A stretch of DNA of 64,000 nt. It comes from Nocardioides deserti. GTDB taxonomy: Bacteria > Actinomycetota > Actinomycetes > Propionibacteriales > Nocardioidaceae. The position numbers and the translations under genes are program-made. The notes beneath the pieces were generated by a model. It was not told the origin of the DNA, ran no database searches, and saw only the letters and a list, made by a program, of their open reading frames with translations. Positions 52,394-61,000 of this stretch are shown here, in pieces; positions within the stretch are counted from its first letter, which is position 1, and each line of letters starts with the position of its first letter. Where the stretch lies: assembly GCF_014266025.1 (NCBI RefSeq), contig NZ_JACMYC010000005.1:124001-188000 (forward strand), read 5' to 3'.

Positions 52394-53046
52394 CCATCCG
52401 GGTGGTGGTCGCCGACGACCAGCTCCTGGTCCGCACCGGGCTCACCATGATCCTCAACGCGCAGCCCGGGATCGAGGTCGTTGGCGAGGCGACGGACGGT
52501 CACGAGGCGGTGGCCGTGGCACGCGAGCTGCGCCCGGACGTCTGCCTCTTCGACATCAGAATGCCCGGCATCGACGGCGTCGAGGCCACCCGCCAGCTCG
52601 CTGGCCCCGGCGTCGAGAACCCCCTGGCCATCGTGGTCATCACGACCTTCGATCTCGACGAGTACGTCCATGGCGCCCTCAAGGCCGGCGCTCGAGGCTT
52701 CCTCCTCAAGGACGCCGGGCCCGAGCTGCTGGTCCAGGCGATCCACGCTGCCGCGAACGGTGACGCGCTCATCTCACCCGGCATCACCCGCCGCCTGCTC
52801 ACCACGCTGGCGGGCCCGGAGCGAGCCGCCCCGCCGACCCAGCCGATCGAGCCGCTCACCGAACGCGAGGAAGAAGTGCTCCTCACCGTCGCCCGCGGCC
52901 GCACCAACGCCGAGATCGCCGACGAGCTGCACATCACTCTGAGCACGGTGAAGACCCATGTCGGCGCGCTGATGAACAAGCTCGGCGCCCGAAACCGGGT
53001 CGAGGTCGCGATGTGGGCGTACGAGACTGGGCGCGTCAAGGGATAG
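52390..53046 (+). CDS. LuxR/NarL family response regulator
   Basis: The 218-residue protein has a receiver domain (acid pair in VVADDQLLVRTG, phospho-acceptor Asp in CLFDIRMPGIDGVE, Lys in LLKDAGPELL) and a C-terminal GerE/LuxR helix-turn-helix (RTNAEIADELHITLSTVKTH). It is coupled to its kinase gene. Low-GC sequence begins about 150 bases after it. Confidence 0.95.
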   Translation: MTIRVVVADDQLLVRTGLTMILNAQPGIEVVGEATDGHEAVAVARELRPDVCLFDIRMPGIDGVEATRQLAGPGVENPLAIVVITTFDLDEYVHGALKAGARGFLLKDAGPELLVQAIHAAANGDALISPGITRRLLTTLAGPERAAPPTQPIEPLTEREEEVLLTVARGRTNAEIADELHITLSTVKTHVGALMNKLGARNRVEVAMWAYETGRVKG

Positions 53047-53206
53047 GTCCGGCCGACCGCCGGTCGCGACTACGTAGTTCGGACGCGCCCAGTCGCGGCG
53101 GGATGATGCACGCCGCCGGATCGAGCGCCGGTCAAGCGTGCGGGAATCCTACGCCACCGCCGTCCCGCCGCTATCGTCCTTCAGGCCCACAGATCGTAAT
53201 CCCCGC

Positions 53207-54559
53207 ATGTTGGACCTGCGCTCACTGAGTGGCAGCGACCGGCGGGCTACATACAGCCGGAGTCCGCATGTCCCAGTCCCCGCCGCGAGCCCGGAGACCG
53301 CTTCCGTGAGCATCTTCGACGACGAGTTCGTTCCGCCGGTCAGCGGCTCGATCGTGCGAGTGCGCAGTGTCGATGTCGCAAAGAACCGCATCTACATCGA
53401 TCGCTTGCCCGACGGGCAGGGATGGCTTTGGCACCCAGACCTCGCGGCCTCCGAACCCGGTGACGTCTACTTCATCCCCGATAGCGCCCATTCTGAAGAA
53501 ATCGAGAAACTCACCCCGGACGACTGGCCGGCCCAGGGGAGCATTGGAACTGTCGTCGAGCTGAGCGACGACGGGACCAGGGCCATCCTGGAAATCAACG
53601 GCCGACTTACGGACGTACCTCAACGCGCAGCGAACCCGTTCCAACCTGGACAAGCCGTCTCCGTCAGCAGTGAAGGTATCCCCGGGGCCGTTCTCACTAC
53701 TAAGCCCATCGACCGTCTCGGGATCCATCGCAACGAATCAGGGCTCGACCCGTCCATCATGCTGGTCGAACCGGCGGACATAGATGTCGAACTGTCCGAC
53801 TTCGGCGGATCCCCGGATCTCGTCGGACGGGCACTGGACCTCGCACGAGTCGCCCTCGACCCCCAACAACTTTTGGAGCGCATCGGGGTCAACCCAGTGA
53901 AGGGCATCCTGTTCAGCGGTCCATCAGGCACCGGAAAGACCTACCTTGCCCGCGCGCTAAGCAAGGAGGTCGGCGCCAGCTTCTACCTCATCGACGGACC
54001 GGAAATCATCAACAAGTGGGTCGGTGAAAGCGAGCAACGGCTACGCGACCTCTTCGACCATGCAGCCAAAAGCGCGCCCGCGCTCCTGTTCTTCGATGAA
54101 CTCGACAGCATCGTGTCCAAACGCGACAACGATGCCCCCGAGTACGTCACCCGCTTCGTGGGTCAGTTCCTCACTATCCTCGATGGGTTTGACCCGGCTA
54201 AGGGCGTTCTGGTTATCGCAGCGACCAACCTGCCCGGAGCGCTCGACACCGCACTTCTGCGACCGGGCCGACTGAGCTTCAAGGTCGAGTTCAACGGACA
54301 CCCGAACGGCGGAGACCGTCTCGCCATCCTCCGCGCCTCCTCACGCCGCGTCTTGGGAGCCGACAAAGCCGATCTGGAAGCGCTGACGGAGGGGACAGAG
54401 GGTTGGACAGCCGCGGAGATGTCGATGATCTGGACCGAAGCCGGGGTTCTCGCCGCCCTCGACGGCCGAAACAGGCTCAACGCCGAAGACGTCCGCGAGG
54501 GCTACGTCCGCGCAAGGATGAACCGTGAAACCACTCTCAGGCAGGCGGGCCGCTCGTGA
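53207..54559 (+). CDS. AAA+ ATPase with OB-like N-terminal domain (ARC/Mpa-like)
   Basis: The protein of about 450 residues has an N-terminal beta-rich region (about 35-190) resembling the OB domains of proteasomal ATPases, then one AAA+ module: Walker A GPSGTGKT (238-245), pore loop NKWVGESEQRLRDLF, Walker B LLFFDELD (293-300), ATNLPGALDTALLRPGR (sensor 1 and arginine finger) and a sensor-2 GWTAAEMSM. It should form a hexameric unfoldase or remodeller. Starts at ATG 53207, GTG 53306 or GTG 53138 are possible. GC content is clearly lower than in neighbours, suggesting transfer. It is coupled to the next gene. Confidence 0.9.
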   Translation: MLDLRSLSGSDRRATYSRSPHVPVPAASPETASVSIFDDEFVPPVSGSIVRVRSVDVAKNRIYIDRLPDGQGWLWHPDLAASEPGDVYFIPDSAHSEEIEKLTPDDWPAQGSIGTVVELSDDGTRAILEINGRLTDVPQRAANPFQPGQAVSVSSEGIPGAVLTTKPIDRLGIHRNESGLDPSIMLVEPADIDVELSDFGGSPDLVGRALDLARVALDPQQLLERIGVNPVKGILFSGPSGTGKTYLARALSKEVGASFYLIDGPEIINKWVGESEQRLRDLFDHAAKSAPALLFFDELDSIVSKRDNDAPEYVTRFVGQFLTILDGFDPAKGVLVIAATNLPGALDTALLRPGRLSFKVEFNGHPNGGDRLAILRASSRRVLGADKADLEALTEGTEGWTAAEMSMIWTEAGVLAALDGRNRLNAEDVREGYVRARMNRETTLRQAGRS

Positions 54560-55926
54560 ACCTCAGACCGCGCTGGTCGCGCAAACGTGCCTGGCAACAG
54601 CGACGACGAGAGTTCGTCTACCTCGATGAGGTGAGCGTCACCAGCCTCGTCGCTGCACGGCACGGCTCCATCGCCGAGACATTCAAGAACACCCATGCCG
54701 AGACGACCGGTGGGGAGGTTGGAAGTTCCATATCTGCGCCCGCTACGCCGCTGTCTCCGGGTCTTGGCCTTACGTCCCGCACGACGTCTTCACGAACGAC
54801 GACGCAGGAAGTCGTCCGACGGGCCGTCGTTCAAGGAACGTTCCGCAGCCTTCGCCTCACCGACACAGACCTCAAACTTTCTGTCGAGGACCAGCAAGCG
54901 CGCAGAAGGCCAAAGCCCGCCGATACGGAGGCCGACCTTGGCCGCAAGCTGAGCGCCCTCGCCCGGCAGCGTCGGGCTGTCCGTGTGAGCGATCTCGAAC
55001 GCGGAGATGTCGTTGAACTCCGAGTCAAGCTCAGCGCCGACCCCACTTATCAGGTCACAGCCGCAGCCACATCTATGCTCGACCTGATCAAGGGTCGGTC
55101 GTCGATGTTTGGCCTCAGCGAGTCGCAGTTTGCCGAGATTGCGCCGGCCCTGGAGCTGATACCGCAGATGCTCGTCGATCTCGTACCCATCAATGCCCAA
55201 GTCGTCAGCCACCTCCGCATCGACGTCGACAACGAAGTCTGGCTTGTCGACGCAGCAGCTCTCGCACAGGGAAGTGCCGTTGCGGCCTCAGCGGAGACAA
55301 TCGCGATCGCCGGTGTCACGGAGTTACCGCTCTATTGGAAAGACGTCCGTCGAGTCCTTTTCGGCTGGTCGGAGTACACTGTGTATGCACGCCTCGCGAG
55401 AAGCGGTCTCGCGACGAGCTGGACTCCCGTGAAGCTCGCCGACGTCTTCGACTCAATCGACAAGGGGATCGGCGATCAACTCCGACAACTGCCGTTGGCG
55501 TTCCGCGGTATGCACAAATCCGGCGTTGAAGTGCTTACGACCCCCATCCCTGAAGTCATCAGAGTTCATGGCCTCATACCCTTCGGGCAAGCCCTAGCCA
55601 GGAGCACAGGACGCAGCCTCGATGAGGCCGCACTGAACCGAGCCGCCGAGGAGGCGTCCCATCTCATCCCCGACGTCGAGAAACTCGGCGACGTCGGCGT
55701 CACCAGACGCGCGTTCGACCATGTCGTCGGCGCGGTCGCCGCGAGCCCACCCCTGGTGCTGGCGCCCATCGACAGAGAATTGGTAGCCGAACTGCGCGAA
55801 CCGTTCCAAGCCATCGCTCAACTGCAGGCTGCGATTCCTGCTGTTGACGCAGCGATTGAGGACCCAGCGGCCGACGGCGATGAGCAAGAAATCCTTGAGG
55901 CCGAGTTCGTCGCGATTTACTGGTGA
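54556..55926 (+). CDS. DUF6414-like protein, partner of the AAA+ ATPase
   Basis: This 456-residue protein starts at a GTG overlapping the AAA+ stop by 4 bases. Near residue 20 it has REFVYLDEVSVTSLVAARHG, and later TQEVVRRAVVQGTFRSLRL; to my recollection both resemble DUF6414 proteins, whose function is unknown. The middle part contains GDVVELRVKLSADPTYQVTA and a helical segment with SMLDLIKG, and the C-terminus is acidic. No membrane helix, nuclease or protease motif is seen. The low GC content matches the AAA+ gene, so both probably arrived together. Confidence 0.75.
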   Translation: MNLRPRWSRKRAWQQRRREFVYLDEVSVTSLVAARHGSIAETFKNTHAETTGGEVGSSISAPATPLSPGLGLTSRTTSSRTTTQEVVRRAVVQGTFRSLRLTDTDLKLSVEDQQARRRPKPADTEADLGRKLSALARQRRAVRVSDLERGDVVELRVKLSADPTYQVTAAATSMLDLIKGRSSMFGLSESQFAEIAPALELIPQMLVDLVPINAQVVSHLRIDVDNEVWLVDAAALAQGSAVAASAETIAIAGVTELPLYWKDVRRVLFGWSEYTVYARLARSGLATSWTPVKLADVFDSIDKGIGDQLRQLPLAFRGMHKSGVEVLTTPIPEVIRVHGLIPFGQALARSTGRSLDEAALNRAAEEASHLIPDVEKLGDVGVTRRAFDHVVGAVAASPPLVLAPIDRELVAELREPFQAIAQLQAAIPAVDAAIEDPAADGDEQEILEAEFVAIYW

Positions 55927-56175
55927 ACTCCCAGGCGCGCCCGCTGATTGAGGCAGCTGTCGGGGTAGTACTCACTTGACCGTGCAGCGCGGGATGCGCC
56001 GAGCGCCTACCGGATCAAAGGCGTGTCCCTGGTCACCTGCACGGTTGCGTCTAACTGGGCGGAATGCGCCGCGCTTCCGCTCACGGCATGCGCGGTCACT
56101 TGTGGTCAGCGCCGACGGGCGGCGTAGGGACGCACTTTGGCCGTTGGCGGGTGCCGGAGCAGGACCACCCCAGGG

Positions 56176-56613
56176 TCAGCGGTTCTGCAGCTCCTCGGCG
56201 AGCATCACGATGATGCCGCTCGGTCCGCGGACATAGGCGAGCTTGTACACGTCCTCATAGGTCGCGACTCCGCGGAGCGGGTAGCAGCCATGCCGCGCGG
56301 CGACTTCGAGGGCGGCGTCGATGTCATCGACCGAGAAGGCCACGCGGTGCATGCCGATCTCGTTGGGCCGGGTGGGCTCCGTCTCGATCGCGTCGGGGTG
56401 GATGTACTCGAAGAGCTCGAGGTGGCCGATGCCGTCCGGCGTCTGGAGCATCGCGATGTGCGCGTGATTCCCGTCGAGGCCGACCGCAGTGTCGGTCCAC
56501 GCTCCCTGGACGGTGTCGCGGCCGAGAAGGGTGAGGCCGAGGTCGGTGAAGAAGGCGATCGTCGCGTCGAGGTCCCGGACGGCGATGCCGACGTTCTCGA
56601 GCTTGATGTGCAT
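56176..56613 (-). CDS. VOC-family protein, methylmalonyl-CoA epimerase-like
   Basis: The 145-residue protein is a vicinal-oxygen-chelate dimer half pair: LENVGIAVRDLDATIAFFTD, HLELFEYIHPD, GMHRVAFSVDDIDAALEVAA and a final glutamate strand GIIVMLAEEL. The metal ligands (His/Glu) are at the expected places. It may be an epimerase, glyoxalase or dioxygenase-like enzyme. It marks the return to high-GC sequence after the low-GC cassette and is on the opposite strand. Confidence 0.85.
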   Translation of the reverse strand: MHIKLENVGIAVRDLDATIAFFTDLGLTLLGRDTVQGAWTDTAVGLDGNHAHIAMLQTPDGIGHLELFEYIHPDAIETEPTRPNEIGMHRVAFSVDDIDAALEVAARHGCYPLRGVATYEDVYKLAYVRGPSGIIVMLAEELQNR

Positions 56614-56831
56614 GCCTTGGACGGTACCGAGTCAGCGCGCTGTGTCGACCAGCTGGCGGCGAAGATTCGCCGCTGATCGGCGGCTCGATCCTGTTCTCAT
56701 CTAGGCGAGATCGGCTGAGGGCTCATCATCGACGCTCCCGGGTGCGCACGAGTGGCGCCCTTCGCATCCGCAGGCGAGCTGACCGCCGCGGAGACGGCAC
56801 CGTCTGCGCCGACTCCAAGAGCCGCCGAGGC

Positions 56832-57512
56832 TCAGCGTGCCCGCAGCTCCGCCACCGGCCGGTACGCCGCCTCGGCGGCGAGGGCTTCCAGCGGCGAGCC
56901 GGTGTCGGCGATGACGACGGCGACGCGGGCCTCGCGGGCGGCGGCGTCGACGCCGAGCTCGACCAGCTCCTGGGCGGAGGCGGCCTTGCCGATGACGGCG
57001 ATCGGGCCACCGGGGTCGTGGAAGGGCGGGGCCGGGGCGAGGGAGTAGCCCGGCCTCGGGGGGGCCAGGTTCGCGGCGACCGCGAGGGTGACGGGCAGGT
57101 CGCGGACCCACCAGCGGCCGGTGACGGCGAGGCCGGCGGCATCGGTCGCGGCGATCCGCACCTCGTCGGCGACCGGGGTGAAGACGCGCACCTCCCCCGC
57201 GTCGGCCGGCACGCTGGTCAGCAGCCGCGCGAGCGCATCGGGGTCGTCGCCGGCGGACTCCAGGTGGTCGACGACGACGCCGGCGCCGCGGCGTACGCCC
57301 AGGAGCACGGCGTCGTCGGTGCCGAGGCAGACGGCGTCGGGCGCCTCGAGCATCCGCTCCGCCATGGCGCGGAGCACCGCGGGCGCCTGCTCGGCAGGTC
57401 GCCACATCCGCGGCGCCCAGGCGGCGGTGCGGGTGAGGCGACGCTCGAGGAGCGCGACGACCCGGTCGAGGTCGGCGAGGGCGAGTGGACGGACGGCGGT
57501 CGCAGCGCTCAG
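56832..57512 (-). CDS. GNAT-like protein, probable CTG start
   Basis: The conserved-looking frame extends upstream of the first ATG (57407) through RPLALADLDRVVALLERRL, the usual first strand and helix of a GNAT domain. The only start that fits is a CTG at 57510-57512, overlapping the upstream stop (CTGA) and preceded by GGGGGAG at good spacing; this gives 226 residues. Later parts, such as VRVFTPVADEVRIAATDAAG, fit no sharp motif. The acetyl-CoA loop is weak, so the enzyme class is uncertain. It is the last gene of the CYP51-containing run. Confidence 0.6.
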   Translation of the reverse strand: MSAATAVRPLALADLDRVVALLERRLTRTAAWAPRMWRPAEQAPAVLRAMAERMLEAPDAVCLGTDDAVLLGVRRGAGVVVDHLESAGDDPDALARLLTSVPADAGEVRVFTPVADEVRIAATDAAGLAVTGRWWVRDLPVTLAVAANLAPPRPGYSLAPAPPFHDPGGPIAVIGKAASAQELVELGVDAAAREARVAVVIADTGSPLEALAAEAAYRPVAELRAR

Positions 57513-57943
57513 GACTGCTCCCCCGACTGCTCCGTCTGGTCGGCCGCGCGCGCGGCTCGACGGGCCGCCTTGGCGATGGTGTCCTCGACGATCGAGTTGA
57601 GGCGGGCCCCGTTGGGCCAGCCGGCGTAGTGGCTCACGAACACCACGATCTCACGCAGCGCCTCGTCGTCGAGCTCCCCGTTGGCGTGGGCGGCGGGCAC
57701 CTGGATGCCGAGCACGTCCGCGGCGCCCTGGCCGGCGAGCATGCCGATCAGGAGCAGCCGCCGGTCGCGGTCGGAGAGGCCGGGGCGGGTCCAGATGTCG
57801 GCGAAGAGGTGGTCGGCGGTGTAGCGGAAGAAGTCGCCGTCGCCGTCGGACATCTCGAAGCCGTAGACCTCCTCCATCTTCTCCAGCCCGCGGCGGCGGG
57901 TCTCGGGGAGGTGGTCGAACTTGGCGGTGCGGTCCTCGTTCAC
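57509..57943 (-). CDS. Carboxymuconolactone decarboxylase family protein
   Basis: The 144-residue helical protein fits the CMD family: LEKMEEVYGFEM, FFRYTADHLFADIWTRPGLS, RRLLLIGMLAGQGAADVLGI and LREIVVFVSHYAGWPNGARL. The AhpD CxxC redox pair is missing, so it is not a peroxidase partner. Start is the GTG at 57943, overlapping the dehydrogenase stop. In M. tuberculosis the matching gene is Rv0771, following the same neighbours. Confidence 0.9.
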   Translation of the reverse strand: MNEDRTAKFDHLPETRRRGLEKMEEVYGFEMSDGDGDFFRYTADHLFADIWTRPGLSDRDRRLLLIGMLAGQGAADVLGIQVPAAHANGELDDEALREIVVFVSHYAGWPNGARLNSIVEDTIAKAARRAARAADQTEQSGEQS

Positions 57944-58779
57944 AGTCCCAGTCCCTTCCTCAGCCGCTGCTCCGCGAGCCGCGCGAGCGGTACGTCGACG
58001 CCGAGCTCGTCCGCCAGCGCGACGGCGAACCCGAGGTCCTTCTCCCCCAGCGCCACGACGTGGGAGAACACCCCGTGCCAGAAGTCGTCCGGCGCGATCG
58101 GCGCGGCGGTCTCGCGGTGCATGATCGCGCCCGGCCCTCCGGTGATCGCGTCGGTGTGGCGCACGACGTCGCCGAGCGCCTTGAGGTCGAGCCCGGCGGC
58201 CTCGGCGAGCCGCTGCGCCTCGGTTGCGGCGGTGAACGACACGAAGTGCATGAGGTTGCGCGCCAGCTTGAAGCGCGTGCCCGACCCGACCGGGCCGGTG
58301 TGGACGACCTTGGTGCCCATCGCGTCCAGCGCGGGCCGGGCCGCCGCGAACGCCTCGTCCTCCCCGCCGACCAGGATCGCCAGTGTGCCGTCGGCGGCGC
58401 CCATCGGGCCGCCGCTGACCGGCGCGTCGAGGAGCCGTACGCCGGATCGCGCGGCGAGGTCGGCCAGCTCGCCGGGGGTGCCGGGAGCGACCGTGGAGTG
58501 CACGACGAACACCAGTCCGTCGCGCGCGGTGGTCAGCGCCTCGTCGAGCACGGCCCGGACCTGGTCGTCGTCGCGGACCATCACGCACAGCACGTCGACC
58601 GCAGTTGCGACCTCCGCCACCGACCCGCCGACCTTCGCCCCCGCGGCCTCGAGCTCGGCCAGCGGCCCCGGCGCGACGTCGTACACGTGGACGTCGAGGG
58701 CCTCCGCGACCGCGAGCCGGAGCGCCATCGGCTTGCCGATGTTGCCGAGCCCGACGAAGCCGACAGCAGGCTCAGCCAC
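57940..58779 (-). CDS. NAD(P)-dependent beta-hydroxyacid dehydrogenase
   Basis: The 279-residue protein matches the 3-hydroxyisobutyrate dehydrogenase family: GFVGLGNIGKPMALRLA (cofactor motif), the substrate signature APVSGGPMGAADGTLAILVG and the catalytic lysine in RFKLARNLMHFVSFTAATEA. It oxidises a beta-hydroxy acid, probably the pathway intermediate made by the neighbouring enzymes. It overlaps the SDR gene by 8 bases and the CMD gene by 4. It corresponds in order to Rv0770. Confidence 0.93.
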   Translation of the reverse strand: MAEPAVGFVGLGNIGKPMALRLAVAEALDVHVYDVAPGPLAELEAAGAKVGGSVAEVATAVDVLCVMVRDDDQVRAVLDEALTTARDGLVFVVHSTVAPGTPGELADLAARSGVRLLDAPVSGGPMGAADGTLAILVGGEDEAFAAARPALDAMGTKVVHTGPVGSGTRFKLARNLMHFVSFTAATEAQRLAEAAGLDLKALGDVVRHTDAITGGPGAIMHRETAAPIAPDDFWHGVFSHVVALGEKDLGFAVALADELGVDVPLARLAEQRLRKGLGL

Positions 58780-59506
58780 GGAACGTCTGCCCGCCGTCGA
58801 CGGCCAGGATCTGCCCGGTCACCCACGAGGCCTCGTCGGAGAGCAGGAAGACGCAGGCGCCGACCATGTCCTCGGGCTGGCCCATCCGCTTGATCGCGAG
58901 CGACTTCACCAGCTCCCTCAACGCGCCGCCGGCCTGGGTGCGGGTGGCCTCGGTGTCGGTCGGTCCGGGGGCGATCGCGTTGACCCGGATGCCCATGCCG
59001 CCCAGCTCGTGCGCGAGCTGCTGGGTCAGGCCGTTGACGCCGACCTTGGCCAGTCCGTAGAAGCCGGAGTAGAGGTAGGCCGCGGTCGAGCTCTGGTTGA
59101 CGATCGAGCCGCCGCCGCGCTTCTGCATCTCCGAGTAGACCGCACGGGTCATCACGAGCGCGCCGTCCATGTTCACGCTCATGAACGTGCGGTAGTAGTC
59201 CCAGTCGACGCTGACGAGCAGGTCGAACTGCATGTCGCCGTAGATCGCGGCGTTGTTGACCAGCCCGTCGATCCCGCCGTACCGCTCGACCGTCGCGACC
59301 ACCAGCGCCGCCGCGTCCTCGTGGGAGGAGACGTCGGTGCGCACGAAGAGGCCGCCGACGTCCGCGGCGACCTTCTCGCCGGCCTCGGCGTTGAGGTCGG
59401 CCACGACGACGGAGGCGCCCTCGGCGGCCAGCGCCCGGGCGTACGCCTCGCCGATGCCCTGCGCCGCGCCGGTCACGACGACGACCTTGTCCTGGAGTCT
59501 GTGCAT
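58772..59506 (-). CDS. SDR family oxidoreductase
   Basis: The 244-residue SDR shows TGAAQGIGEAYARALAAEGA, VNNAAIYG, the serine in NQSSTAAYLYSGFYGLAKVG (Y-x3-K) and the C-terminal VTGQILAVDGGQTFRG. It is a complete classical enzyme. It lies 15 bases after the aldehyde dehydrogenase gene in the CYP51 run, the place of Rv0769 in M. tuberculosis. Alcohol-to-ketone or aldehyde oxidation of a common substrate is likely. Confidence 0.95.
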   Translation of the reverse strand: MHRLQDKVVVVTGAAQGIGEAYARALAAEGASVVVADLNAEAGEKVAADVGGLFVRTDVSSHEDAAALVVATVERYGGIDGLVNNAAIYGDMQFDLLVSVDWDYYRTFMSVNMDGALVMTRAVYSEMQKRGGGSIVNQSSTAAYLYSGFYGLAKVGVNGLTQQLAHELGGMGIRVNAIAPGPTDTEATRTQAGGALRELVKSLAIKRMGQPEDMVGACVFLLSDEASWVTGQILAVDGGQTFRG

Positions 59507-59521
59507 GGTGCTCCTGTCGAG

Positions 59522-61000
59522 TCAGGCCGGGAAGGCCATGGTCTTCACCTCGAGGTACTCCTCGAAGCCGGCGACGCCCATCTCCCGACCGAGGCCGGAC
59601 TGCTTGTAGCCGCCGAACGGCACGTCGGGGCTGAACCACACGCCGCCGTTCACCGCGAGCGTGCCGGTGCGGATCCGGTCGGCGACGGCCTTGGCGCGCT
59701 CGAGCGAGCCGGAGTCGACCGAGCCGGAGAGCCCGTACGCCGAGTCGTTGGCGATCCGGACGGCATCGTCGTCCCCGTCGTGCGGCAGGACGACCAGCAC
59801 CGGGCCGAAGACCTCCTCCTGGGCGAGCCGGGAGGAGCTGTCGAGGCCGGCGACGACGGTCGGCGCGACCCAGTAGCCGGGCCGGTCGTCGAGGACGTGA
59901 CCGCCGGTGGCGAACGTCCCGCCCTCCTCCTCGGCCAACCTCAGGTAGGCCTCGACGCGGTCGCGCTGGACCTGCGAGATGACCGGTCCGCAGATCGCGC
60001 TAGGGTCGGCCGGGTCCTTGACGCCGATCGACTCCATCGTCGCTGCCGCGACCTGCACCGCCTCGTCGTACCTCTCGCGCGGCACCACCAGCCGGGTGGT
60101 GATCGCGCAGCCCTGCCCGGCGTGGATGCATGCCGCGAACGCCGTGGCGCCGGCGACCGAGGCCACGTCGGCGTCGTCGAGCGCGATCGCCGCGGACTTG
60201 CCGCCGAGCTCGAGGAAGACCTTCTTCAGCGTCGGCGCCGCGGCGGCCATGATCGCGCGGCCGGTCGCGGTGGAGCCGGTGAAGGACACCATGTCGATGC
60301 GCGGGTCGCTGGCGAGCACGGAGGCCACCTCGTTGGACCGCGGGGTGACGACGTTGAGCACGCCGGCGGGGAGGTCGGTGCGCTCGGCGACCAGCCGCCC
60401 CAGCTCGGCCGCGACCCACGGGGTGTCCGGAGCGGGCTTGAGCACGACCGTGCAGCCCGCGGCCAGCGCGGGCCCGATCTTGGCGAGGTTGATCTGGGTC
60501 GGCACGTTCCACGGGCTGATCGCGGCGACGACGCCGACCGGCTCGCGGCGCACCGTCCGTCGCGACGCGATGCCCATCGGCTTCGCGACGCCGAGGTCGG
60601 TCTCGAACTCGTAGGTCTCCAGCAGGTCGGTGACCCACCGCAGCCCGTCGACCGGGACGTCGAAGCCGGCCGCGCCCATCATGAAGCCGGGCATGCCGAC
60701 CTCGGCCGTGGTCAGCGCCTTGAACGCCTCGGCCTCCTCGAGCAGCGCGGTGTGCAGCTGGCGCAGGCAGCGCACCCGCAGCGCGACGTCCGTCGACCAC
60801 GCGCTCTCGTCGAACGCCCGCCGCGCCGCCGCGATCGCCGCCTCGACGTCCGCGGCCGTCCCGTCCGGGGCGTGGCCGATGACCTCGGCGGTGGCAGGGT
60901 CGAGGATGGGGTACGTCGCGCCGTCGCTCGCCGGGACCAGCTTGCCGTCGACCAGCTGCTGGGCCGGCGGGCTCGCCAGCCCAGTGACCGGCTCGCTCAT
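59522..61000 (-). CDS. Aldehyde dehydrogenase
   Basis: The 492-residue enzyme oxidises an aldehyde to an acid with NAD(P)+. It has ISPWNVPTQINLAKIGPALA, VVLKPAPDTPW, FTGSTATGR, LELGGKSAAIAL (catalytic Glu), the cysteine in IHAGQGCAITTR and EEVFGPVLVVLPHDG. It corresponds to aldA (Rv0768) by context and is intact, unlike the aldehyde dehydrogenase gene at 33259. Its start overlaps the SnoaL-like gene end by 4 bases. Confidence 0.95.
   Translation of the reverse strand: MSEPVTGLASPPAQQLVDGKLVPASDGATYPILDPATAEVIGHAPDGTAADVEAAIAAARRAFDESAWSTDVALRVRCLRQLHTALLEEAEAFKALTTAEVGMPGFMMGAAGFDVPVDGLRWVTDLLETYEFETDLGVAKPMGIASRRTVRREPVGVVAAISPWNVPTQINLAKIGPALAAGCTVVLKPAPDTPWVAAELGRLVAERTDLPAGVLNVVTPRSNEVASVLASDPRIDMVSFTGSTATGRAIMAAAAPTLKKVFLELGGKSAAIALDDADVASVAGATAFAACIHAGQGCAITTRLVVPRERYDEAVQVAAATMESIGVKDPADPSAICGPVISQVQRDRVEAYLRLAEEEGGTFATGGHVLDDRPGYWVAPTVVAGLDSSSRLAQEEVFGPVLVVLPHDGDDDAVRIANDSAYGLSGSVDSGSLERAKAVADRIRTGTLAVNGGVWFSPDVPFGGYKQSGLGREMGVAGFEEYLEVKTMAFPA

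Noticed and set aside
55927..56175. Region after the DUF6414-like gene searched for an attachment site, tRNA fragment or toxin-antitoxin gene
   Set aside because: No repeat of the left boundary, no tRNA piece and no convincing small gene was found, so the island ends remain undefined.
56614..56831. Gap between the VOC and GNAT-like genes
   Set aside because: No clear gene, hairpin or promoter element can be supported.
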